From JAWKHR01 sp041394725 (GTDB taxonomy: Bacteria > Acidobacteriota > Vicinamibacteria > Vicinamibacterales > SCN-69-37), in assembly GCA_041394725.1 (NCBI GenBank), contig JAWKHR010000102.1:1-5374 (forward strand): 5,374 nucleotides of DNA, read 5' to 3'. This document shows positions 1-5,295 of the stretch, piece after piece. A program made the translations under genes and the position numbers. The number at the start of each line of letters is the position of its first letter. Position 1 is the first letter of the stretch. A model generated the notes under the pieces. The model worked only from the letters and a program-made list of their open reading frames with translations, ran no database searches and was not told where the DNA came from.

Positions 1-324
1 GCAGCCCGCCTGGCCGCGGCCAAGGCCCTGGCGCCACGGCCCGACGCGACCTGGCGCGCGCTCGTGGACGACCTGGCGCGATCGGACGACCCGGATATCC
101 GACTGGGCGCGGCGGGCCTGCTGATCGAGGTGGATGCCGACCGGGCTCGCGACGTGCTGTCGGACCTGGCCCAGTCCCAGAATGCGGCGATCCGGGAGCA
201 GGCCGGCCAGCAGCTCGCGGCGGCGGTGTCTCACGACCTGCCGGCCCTGCGGCAGCTGCTCCGGAGCCGGGATCTCATGACCCAGGTCCAGGCCGCCCGG
301 GGGGTGCTCGAACTGACGCGGTGA
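1..324 (+). CDS. C-terminal part of a HEAT-repeat-like protein (5' end outside window)
   Basis: The reading frame is open from the first base to a TGA at 322-324, giving 107 residues, so the start lies upstream. A GTG at 64 could act as a start, but the same Ala/Leu/Arg-rich helical pattern continues before it, so I treat this as a truncated longer gene. The sequence looks like tandem helical hairpins of the HEAT/Armadillo type. Roughly repeated units are LVDDLARSDDPDIRLGAAGL (residues 21-40), VLSDLAQSQNAAIREQAGQQ (52-71) and ALRQLLRSRDLMTQVQAARG (82-101), each with Leu/Ala at helix-packing positions and a short polar turn. Such repeats usually form protein-binding scaffolds, and in bacteria they are often fused to sensor, TPR or enzymatic domains. 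No catalytic motif is visible in this tail, so the function of the whole protein is unknown. No clear intrinsic terminator follows the stop. Confidence 0.65.
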   Translation, partial: AARLAAAKALAPRPDATWRALVDDLARSDDPDIRLGAAGLLIEVDADRARDVLSDLAQSQNAAIREQAGQQLAAAVSHDLPALRQLLRSRDLMTQVQAARGVLELTR

Positions 325-399
325 GGGGCGAAGGTCAGACGAATATCGGCAAGTTGGGCAACGCTCCCGCCGCGGGGTGCCGGGAACCGGACGTTTCCG

Positions 400-429
400 C
401 TGTCATCTGTCCCAGTCTGTGCTTACAAT
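400..429 (+). promoter_or_regulatory. Candidate sigma70-type promoter for the secreted propeller protein
   Basis: A TACAAT box at 424-429 matches the -10 consensus at five of six bases. CTGTCA at 400-405 matches the -35 consensus at four of six, with an 18-base spacer. It lies in the least GC-rich stretch of the gap, followed by a pyrimidine-rich tract (about 430-457). A transcript starting near 436 would carry a leader of about 120 bases before the ATG at 556. Three CTGT tetranucleotides (400-403, 407-410, 417-420) fall inside or beside the -35 and spacer; I cannot say whether they matter. The call rests only on motif match and position. The rest of 325-555 shows no gene or RNA that I recognise. 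Confidence 0.35.
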
Positions 430-538
430 CCTTTCTGCTTTTTCCCGGTTTCCCCCTGTGGTTCAGGTTTCGGCGGACCGATAAACGCAGTCAGGGGAAC
501 CCGCGCGCGGCGGCCATGCGGGCCGTGCGGGAAATCCC

Positions 539-544
539 AGGGAA
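539..544 (+). promoter_or_regulatory. Probable ribosome binding site for the gene starting at 556
   Basis: AGGGAA lies 11 bases before the ATG at 556, a slightly long but usable spacing. It supports this start, which also places a normal signal peptide at the N-terminus. The same frame has no better upstream start. Confidence 0.45.
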
Positions 545-555
545 TTCACCGACAG

Positions 556-2637
556 ATGACGACTACACACTTTTCGACCGGGTGCGGGCGCGTGCGCTCG
601 CTGTTCGTCGTGGCTCTGATGGCGGCGGTGAGCCTGATGCCCTCGCGGGCGTCGGCGCAGTTCATCCTGCCGGGCGCGACGGTCAATGCCTTCACGATTG
701 TCCCCTTCCCGCTTCGCGGCGTGGACGCGGCATTCGATCCGGTCCACAACGTGTACCTGCTCGTCGGTGGTCACAACACCATCGTGGGGATCTTCGTGAA
801 CAGCGTCGGCGTTCCGGTCGGCGCGCCGTTCACGATCAAGGGCGCCGGCAACCACGGCGCGTTCCCGCGCGCCGCCTACAGCCCGCACATCAACGGCGGC
901 AGCGGCGGGTTCCTCGTGACGTGGCCGGAGGAAGGCAGCTTCGTCCATACGCGGGTCGTCGTCTTCAACGGCTCGACGGGCACGCTGGTCGGGACGGAGA
1001 ACCAGCTCGGCATCACGGTGTTCAACGGCGGTGTCCCCGTGGTCGGCACGCCCTGGCTGGAAAGCGGCGCCGCGGTGGCCTACTCGCCCACGAGCCAGCG
1101 GTTCTTCGTGGCGTGGAAGACCGCGTCGATCGCCGGCTCGACGCCGGTGCTGGTCGGACAGATGGCCGACGTCAACGGCGCGCCGGTCGGGAACGGCATC
1201 CAGCTGTCGGCCGGCTTCGGGCGCGATCCCGGCGTGGCGTGGAACTCGGCCAACGATCAGTTCGGCGTGTCGTTCAGCACCGAGTCGGGGACCAGCGTCG
1301 GCAATGCCTTCGTGATCGTGCCGGCGGCGAATCCCGCCGCCTTCAGCCGCCAGACGTTCAACTTGCTGCCCGCGGCGGGTGCGCTCACGACGATCACGGA
1401 TGTCTCCTACAATCCCGCGACGAATCGCTACGTGATGACCTGGTTCCAGCTGGATTCGGCGTTCGCGGCGCGGGTCGCGGAGTTCGATTCGAGCGGCACC
1501 ATGCTGACGCCCGCCGGCGGCGGCGTTGCGTCCTACGTCGTCGGCTCCTACGATGCGCTGTCGATTGCCTACAACCCGGTGAGCGGCACGTTCCTGCTCG
1601 CGGGCGTGAACCGGAACACGGACAACCCGAACGGTGCGGAACTCAACAGCCGCGGGTTCCGGTTTGCGGCCGAGGACACCGTGAGCGTCACGTCGTCGCC
1701 GGCGTTCTACACGCGAACGACTTCGAGCACGCTGGCCCCCAACTGGGCGGTGGTGTTCTCGGGCGCGGAACATCGCCTGGACGGGTCGATCGTGCAGTTC
1801 AGCTACCTCTCGATCCAGCCGGTGCAGACGCCGACGACCGGCGGCGGCCCCGCGGGTGACTACGGCAGCGCCGCGCCGCCCACGACGCCCCCGCCGACCA
1901 CGCCGCCCCCGACGACTCCGCCGCCGGGAGGCTGCACGACGATTCAACCGGGGCCGGACTGGACCTGCGTGAACGGCGGCTGGCTGCCGCCGGGCGCGGG
2001 CGGGACGCCGACGCCTCCGCCGCCGACCACGCCGCCTCCGCCCCCGCCGCCCCCGACCACGAGCTGCGTCGGCACGGCGCCCGTGGCCGGCTGGGTCTGC
2101 GTGAACGGTGGCTGGCTGCCGCCCGATCACCCGCTGGCGATCGCCGCGGCGGGAGGCGGGTCGAGCGGTGGCTCCAGCGGCGGATCGAGTTCCGGTGGCG
2201 GCGGCGGGACGACGACGCCCCCGCCCTCGACGGCCAGCTGTGTGGGTACGGCCCCTGTGGCCGGCTGGGTCTGCGTGAACGGCGGCTGGCTGCCGCCCGA
2301 TCATCCCCTCGCGATCGCGGCCGGCGGCGGAAGCTCCGGTGGCGGTTCGACCACGCCTCCGCCCTCGACGTCGGGCTGCACGACCATCCAGCCGGCGGCC
2401 AACTGGGTCTGCGTGGCCGGCGGGAACTGGGTGCCGCCCGACTCGCCCCTGGCCTGCCCGACCATCCAGCCCGTGTCGAACTGGGTCTGCCTGAACGGCA
2501 ACTGGCTGCCGCCCGACTCGCCGCTGCTCGGCGGCGGTGGCGACGCCCCGGCGCCCGCGCCGCTCGAGGAGCCGCTCATGATGGCCTGGGCTTTGGAGCC
2601 GGCGCGCGTGGCGCCGTTGATGCGGGCAACGACCTGA
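556..2637 (+). CDS. Secreted beta-propeller-like protein with five C-terminal C-x10-C / GGWLPP modules
   Basis: This 693-residue protein is exported. It has a basic N-region (R12, R14), a hydrophobic core at about 16-28 and an ASA|Q signal peptidase I site after residue 34. Residues 35 to about 425 carry six recurring blade-like motifs, aromatic-N/S/D-P-x(4-10)-F/Y-hydrophobic-V-x-W, at about 58-70, 106-123, 174-187, 227-240, 283-296 and 337-350. The strand around 395-403 may be a worn seventh. Spacing of 48-68 residues fits a beta-propeller. From about 437 the protein becomes Pro/Thr-rich and then Gly/Ser-rich, and holds five short modules starting at C460, C504, C562, C608 and C634. Each has C-x10-C followed by a Gly/Asn, Trp, Pro-Pro ending. 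No LPxTG, PEP-CTERM or outer-membrane anchor is visible, and the last 37 residues are unremarkable. The protein probably binds something outside the cytoplasm, but no enzymatic residues are apparent and its ligand is unknown. It is transcribed alone and ends at a strong terminator. Overlapping long frames on both strands are GC-driven shadows. Confidence 0.92.
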   Translation: MTTTHFSTGCGRVRSLFVVALMAAVSLMPSRASAQFILPGATVNAFTIVPFPLRGVDAAFDPVHNVYLLVGGHNTIVGIFVNSVGVPVGAPFTIKGAGNHGAFPRAAYSPHINGGSGGFLVTWPEEGSFVHTRVVVFNGSTGTLVGTENQLGITVFNGGVPVVGTPWLESGAAVAYSPTSQRFFVAWKTASIAGSTPVLVGQMADVNGAPVGNGIQLSAGFGRDPGVAWNSANDQFGVSFSTESGTSVGNAFVIVPAANPAAFSRQTFNLLPAAGALTTITDVSYNPATNRYVMTWFQLDSAFAARVAEFDSSGTMLTPAGGGVASYVVGSYDALSIAYNPVSGTFLLAGVNRNTDNPNGAELNSRGFRFAAEDTVSVTSSPAFYTRTTSSTLAPNWAVVFSGAEHRLDGSIVQFSYLSIQPVQTPTTGGGPAGDYGSAAPPTTPPPTTPPPTTPPPGGCTTIQPGPDWTCVNGGWLPPGAGGTPTPPPPTTPPPPPPPPTTSCVGTAPVAGWVCVNGGWLPPDHPLAIAAAGGGSSGGSSGGSSSGGGGGTTTPPPSTASCVGTAPVAGWVCVNGGWLPPDHPLAIAAGGGSSGGGSTTPPPSTSGCTTIQPAANWVCVAGGNWVPPDSPLACPTIQPVSNWVCLNGNWLPPDSPLLGGGGDAPAPAPLEEPLMMAWALEPARVAPLMRATT
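1933..2514 (+). repeat. Five in-frame copies of a ~20-residue C-x10-C-x-N-G-G-W-L-P-P module
   Basis: Copies run at 1933-1992, 2065-2124, 2239-2298, 2377-2439 and 2455-2514. In every copy the two cysteines are exactly eleven positions apart, with a Trp one or two residues before the second Cys and a second Trp followed by hydrophobic-Pro-Pro. Copies 1, 4 and 5 begin C-T/P-T-I-Q-P; copies 2 and 3 begin CVGTAPVAGW. Copies 2 to 5 continue with P-P-D-H/S-P-L. Linkers differ: Pro/Thr between 1 and 2, Gly/Ser then Pro between 2 and 3 and between 3 and 4, and almost nothing between 4 and 5. The longest identical DNA stretch between copies 2 and 3 is 26 bases (2083-2108 and 2257-2282). One disulfide per module is the natural inference for an exported protein. 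I do not recognise a named domain family with certainty. Confidence 0.9.
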
Positions 2638-2643
2638 GCGGCG

Positions 2644-2663
2644 CGGCGCGTGGCGCGCCGTTT
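2644..2663 (+). terminator. GC hairpin with short T run just after the stop codon (possible weak terminator)
   Basis: CGGCGCG (2644-2650) pairs perfectly with CGCGCCG (2654-2660) across a TGG loop and is followed by TTT (2661-2663). It begins six bases after the stop codon. The T run is short, so alone it would be a weak terminator; it may instead protect the mRNA 3' end. The stronger terminator lies about 40 bases further on. Confidence 0.4.
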
Positions 2664-2702
2664 GCGAAACTTCGAACTCTGAAGTTCGAACTTTGAACCC
2701 AG

Positions 2703-2731
2703 GAGGGCCGCCTTTGGCGGCCTTCTTTTTT
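2703..2731 (+). terminator. Strong intrinsic terminator of the secreted-protein gene
   Basis: A 10-bp stem pairs 2703-2712 with 2716-2725 across a TTT loop, with one G-U pair (G2705 with T2723) and otherwise Watson-Crick pairs, mostly G-C. It is followed at once by six T (2726-2731). This is a textbook rho-independent terminator for plus-strand transcription, 65 bases after the stop at 2637. Read from the other strand the same hairpin has no T run, so it should not stop the convergent minus-strand operon. Confidence 0.87.
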
Positions 2732-2737
2732 GGACTC

Positions 2738-2752
2738 GAAGGCTGAGCCTTC
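2738..2752. repeat. 15-base palindrome at the centre of the larger inverted repeat
   Basis: GAAGGCT (2738-2744) and AGCCTTC (2746-2752) are perfect reverse complements around a single central G. It lies between the two 62-base arms and could be the tip of an extruded cruciform, or a third module of the mosaic element. No function can be assigned. Confidence 0.7.
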
Positions 2753-2763
2753 AACCGACCGTC

Positions 2764-2780
2764 GGCCGCCAACGGCGGCC
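2764..2780 (-). other. GC hairpin mirroring the plus-strand terminator but lacking a T run
   Basis: GGCCGCC (2764-2770) pairs with GGCGGCC (2774-2780) over a three-base loop. It is the right-arm counterpart of the terminator stem and lies 47 bases beyond the flippase stop codon in the direction of that operon. No T run follows on the minus strand, so it is not a canonical intrinsic terminator. It may block exonucleases or simply be part of the repeat. Confidence 0.5.
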
Positions 2781-2827
2781 CTCCACGGTTCGAAGTTCGA
2801 ACTTCTCAGTTCGAAGTTTCGCACCCG

Positions 2828-4294
2828 TCAGTTCCGAGAGAACCTTGTGACGATCTCCCACGCCACCGCGCGTTCCGAGGCGCGGAAGAATCCCGTGGCA
2901 ACCAGCACGATCCCGAACAGCGCGACCGCCAGCGTGCCGCGGGCCAGGAAGTCCACGATCGCGGTGCCGGTCAGCACCGGGAACCGCGCCAGCGACGCGA
3001 CGACGCCGGCCAGGACGACGCGGGCGAGGCGGCCGGTCTCGTAGCGCTGGGGGTAGACGTGCTGCGCGAAGTAGAAGGCGGTCGCCGCGAGCGTCAGATA
3101 CGCCAGCAGGAATGACACCGCCGCGCCCGTTGCGCCCCAGCGCGGCATGAGCACCAGTCCCGACCCCAGGCCCACGAGGGCCGCGGCGCCCGTGGACGTC
3201 GGGTAGTACTTCGTGTTCCCCGTCAGGTTCAGCCCGATCGACGTCAGCAGGTAGACGCCCTGCAGGCCGACGCCGATCGCGAGGATCGGGATGACGTGGC
3301 CCGCGGCGGCGTAGTCGGGCGTGGTCATCAGCCGGACCAGGTCGTTCGACACCGAGGCGAGTCCCGCGACGAGCAGCGCCAGCACGGCGACGCCGTAGGT
3401 CGTCACCTTGCCGAAGACGGTCTTCGCGTCCGGCTCGCGTGCCGTGTGGTAGTAGAACGGCGCCCAGCCGGTCTCGAAGGCCGAGAGGAACAGCTTCAGC
3501 CCGCGCGCGAGCGTGGCGCCGATGTTGTAGACGCCGAGCTGCGCGAGCGGCAGGAACAGGCTGAGCAGGTAGGTATTGCCCGCGTCGAGCGCCTGCTGCG
3601 CCAGGCCGTGCGGCAGCCGCGGCAGGCCGAACCGCAGGCCGCGCCGCAGCTCCGGCATCGAGAACGCGCCCCCCAGCACCGGTCGCGCCAGACGCCAGAG
3701 GATCGGCAGCAGGACGAGGGTCACCAGCAGGTCGGCGGCCGCCAGGCCCGTGACGCCGGTGCCCAGGCCGATGACGAACAGCGCGCGCAGCCCCAGCGTG
3801 CCCGACGAGCGCGTGAACGTCAGCGCGCTGAAGGCGACCGCGCGCTTCTCCATCCGCATGACGTGGAACGGGACGTACGTGAAGCTGACCAGGAAGATGT
3901 TGACGAGCGAGAGGCGGAGCGCGGTGACGTAGGTCGGCGCCGCCTCGACGCCGAACAGCCCGCGTGCCAGGGGGCCCGAGACCGCGAGCGCCACGGCGAA
4001 CAACGTCCCGGTGGCCACAGCCTGGAACCGGAGCAGGGTCGTGGCGAGCTGCCGCCGCCCGGCCGCGTCCGGCTGGTCCAGGTAGTAGCGCATGAACGCG
4101 CCGTCGAGGCCCCACCGCGAGACGATCTTGCTCAGCGACTCGACCACCACCAGCAGCGCGATCGCGCCGTAGTCGTCCCGGGTCAGGTAGCGGACGAAGA
4201 TCGGCAGCAGCAGCAGGCTGACGACCTGCACCGCGACGTCACCGGCGCCGTAGATCGCGACGCTCGTCGAGAGCTCACGCAGCCGCGCGCGCAT
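2828..4294 (-). CDS. Wzx-like polysaccharide flippase (oligosaccharide flippase family, MOP superfamily)
   Basis: This 488-residue integral membrane protein belongs to the polysaccharide-biosynthesis flippase family, whose members move lipid-linked oligosaccharide repeat units across the inner membrane. The N-terminus (roughly 10-36, YGAGDVAVQVVSLLLLPIFV) followed by RYLTRDDYGAIALL is the family's typical first helix and loop. Hydrophobic segments recur at about 43-58, 88-109, 123-146, 166-201, 239-275, 298-318, 333-355, 366-384, 388-410, 423-444 and 452-470, giving about 12-14 helices. The central LPRLPHGLAQQALDAGNTYL (225-244) and the aromatic FETGWAPFYYHTARE stretch (273-287) are also characteristic. 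Length fits the family. The ATG at 4294 is chosen because it precedes the first helix by a normal distance; its ribosome site is poor, with AGG directly abutting the ATG. It starts 42 bases after the radical SAM gene and is the last gene of the minus-strand operon. Substrate specificity cannot be read from sequence; a teichoic-acid or O-antigen type exporter is equally possible. Confidence 0.94.
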   Translation of the reverse strand: MRARLRELSTSVAIYGAGDVAVQVVSLLLLPIFVRYLTRDDYGAIALLVVVESLSKIVSRWGLDGAFMRYYLDQPDAAGRRQLATTLLRFQAVATGTLFAVALAVSGPLARGLFGVEAAPTYVTALRLSLVNIFLVSFTYVPFHVMRMEKRAVAFSALTFTRSSGTLGLRALFVIGLGTGVTGLAAADLLVTLVLLPILWRLARPVLGGAFSMPELRRGLRFGLPRLPHGLAQQALDAGNTYLLSLFLPLAQLGVYNIGATLARGLKLFLSAFETGWAPFYYHTAREPDAKTVFGKVTTYGVAVLALLVAGLASVSNDLVRLMTTPDYAAAGHVIPILAIGVGLQGVYLLTSIGLNLTGNTKYYPTSTGAAALVGLGSGLVLMPRWGATGAAVSFLLAYLTLAATAFYFAQHVYPQRYETGRLARVVLAGVVASLARFPVLTGTAIVDFLARGTLAVALFGIVLVATGFFRASERAVAWEIVTRFSRN

Positions 4295-4336
4295 CCTGGG
4301 ATCCGGGAGCGCCGGGCGTGGCGCGTCGCGGCGGCC

Positions 4337-5284
4337 TCAGACGAGCCGCCGCACCCACAGCGGGGAGTCCTTCTTGGGCAGGTCGCACGACTGGCAGATC
4401 TCCGGGCCGCCCGACTCGAGCTGCTGCCGGCGCACCGCGCGGTAGGCCGGCGAGTTCCAGATCTCGCGGATGGACGACGTCCGCAGGTCGCCGAGGATGT
4501 GCTTGCCGTCGAAGTCCGCGCAGCAGAGCGACACGCGGCCGTCCCACAGCACGGTGAAGGTGAGCCACATCCGGTAGCACGGGTAGCTGATGTCGGCGTG
4601 GCGGTCGTAGGCGCCCGCCCAGTTGTGCAGCTCCGTGATGTGGATCTTGTCCGCCACGCCCTGCCACTCGCGGATGAAGGCGGCTTCGTCGGCGTCGTTG
4701 CCCTGGCGCACGAACGACAGGATGAGCTTCGGCCGCGTCTTCCCGAGTTCCTGCTTGAGCCGGACGAGCGTGCGGATGTTGTCGATGACGTTGTCGAACT
4801 TCAGCTGCAGGCGGGTGGCCTCGAAGACCTCCTTGCCCGCCGCGTCCACGCTGATGTTGATCGCGTCCAGGCCGGCGTCGATCATCCCGCGCGCGAGCCG
4901 CTCCGAGATGAGCGACCCGTTGCTGATCATCCCGACCTCGGCGATGCCCTTCGACTTCGCGTAGGCCACCTTCTCGACCAGCTCCCGGTCCAGGAACGGC
5001 TCGCCGTAGTTGTGGACGCGGACGTGCGTGATCCCGAGCTCCGCGCACTCGTCCACCACCTTGCGGTAGAGGTCCATGTCCATCACGCCCTGGGGGCGGA
5101 ACATGTCGTCGCGCGGGCAGAACACGCACTTCGCGTTGCACTTGTTCGTGCTCTCGATCTGCACGATGTCCGGCCACCCGGGCGACCGGTCCCGCCCCGT
5201 GGCGAGCAGGCCCCGCCGCACCAGCTTCGCCTGCCGGAGCAGCAGCCGCTCGGCGGCCGAACGCGCGGTCTTCCTGAGGCCCAT
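4337..5284 (-). CDS. Radical SAM protein with reduced SPASM (twitch-like) C-terminal domain
   Basis: This 315-residue protein has the radical SAM signature C49-x3-C53-x2-C56 (TNKCNAKCVFCPRDD), which binds the [4Fe-4S] cluster that cleaves S-adenosylmethionine. Further core motifs are visible: a GEP motif at 94-96 (VHNYGEPFLD), the ISNGS strand at 120-124 and LDAINISVDA at 139-148. The C-terminal part has C236-x12-G249-x4-C254, matching the opening of the SPASM pattern, and then only C297-x2-C300. The middle and final SPASM cysteines are absent, so it probably holds one auxiliary iron-sulfur cluster. C255 is an extra adjacent cysteine. LCCADFDGKHILGDL followed by SIREIWNSPAYRAVR is typical of SPASM proteins near sugar or peptide modification genes. 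It follows the preceding gene by 11 bases and precedes the flippase by 42. The ATG at 5284 leaves about 40 basic residues before the barrel; the ribosome site is weak. The reaction is unknown; possibilities include modification of a sugar, lipid carrier or peptide. Confidence 0.94.
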   Translation of the reverse strand: MGLRKTARSAAERLLLRQAKLVRRGLLATGRDRSPGWPDIVQIESTNKCNAKCVFCPRDDMFRPQGVMDMDLYRKVVDECAELGITHVRVHNYGEPFLDRELVEKVAYAKSKGIAEVGMISNGSLISERLARGMIDAGLDAINISVDAAGKEVFEATRLQLKFDNVIDNIRTLVRLKQELGKTRPKLILSFVRQGNDADEAAFIREWQGVADKIHITELHNWAGAYDRHADISYPCYRMWLTFTVLWDGRVSLCCADFDGKHILGDLRTSSIREIWNSPAYRAVRRQQLESGGPEICQSCDLPKKDSPLWVRRLV

Positions 5285-5295
5285 CTCGATCGATT

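Larger units (their letters stand above)
2664..2822. repeat. 62-base imperfect inverted repeat filling the convergent intergenic gap
   Basis: The left arm (2664-2725) matches the reverse complement of the right arm (2761-2822) at 54 of 62 positions by direct base comparison. The outer 36 bases match at 33 positions and contain several TTCGAA hexamers: 2671 and 2685 on the left; 2789, 2796 and 2810 on the right. The inner 26 bases are the GGCCGCC-type hairpins. Each arm is therefore built from smaller palindromes, such as GAAGTTCGAACTTC at 2792-2805 and the hairpin 2764-2780. The 35-base centre (2726-2760) carries a T6 run and the palindrome GAAGGCTGAGCCTTC (2738-2752). There is no coding capacity, transposase or target duplication. 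It resembles REP/BIME-like dispersed intergenic repeats or a small palindromic element, but copy number in the genome is unknown here. Confidence 0.88.

Noticed and set aside
321..1859. 512-codon plus-strand frame overlapping the secreted-protein gene
   Set aside because: Low-complexity Arg-rich translation, with a start that overlaps the preceding stop codon and runs through the promoter region; a frame shadow caused by high GC.
1933..2514. Module array as a CRISPR or non-coding tandem repeat
   Set aside because: Spacing is irregular, all copies are in frame and differences between the closest pair are synonymous, so it is protein-coding repetition.
463..2772. Very long open frame (769 codons) on the minus strand opposite the secreted-protein gene
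   Set aside because: Its product is extremely rich in Arg, Gly and Ala with no domain or signal, and it overlaps the repeat region and terminator. The plus-strand frame has a signal peptide, blade motifs and conserved modules. Silent changes between modules 2 and 3 confirm that the plus-strand frame is the one under selection.
2664..2822. Inverted repeat as ends of an insertion sequence
   Set aside because: Only 35 bases lie between the arms, no transposase is present and no target-site duplication is visible. A REP-like or MITE-like element remains possible and is kept as a finding.
2730..3044. Small plus-strand frame crossing the inverted repeat into the flippase 3' end
   Set aside because: It begins inside the terminator T run, codes across palindromic DNA and is antisense to a confident gene.
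2751..4115. 454-codon minus-strand frame inside the flippase gene
   Set aside because: Arg/Ala/Pro-rich shadow; the alternative frame encodes a clear multi-helix membrane protein of normal family length.
4275..5177. 300-codon minus-strand frame inside the radical SAM gene
   Set aside because: It lacks the cysteine motifs, which are intact in the 5284-4337 frame; the product is low complexity.
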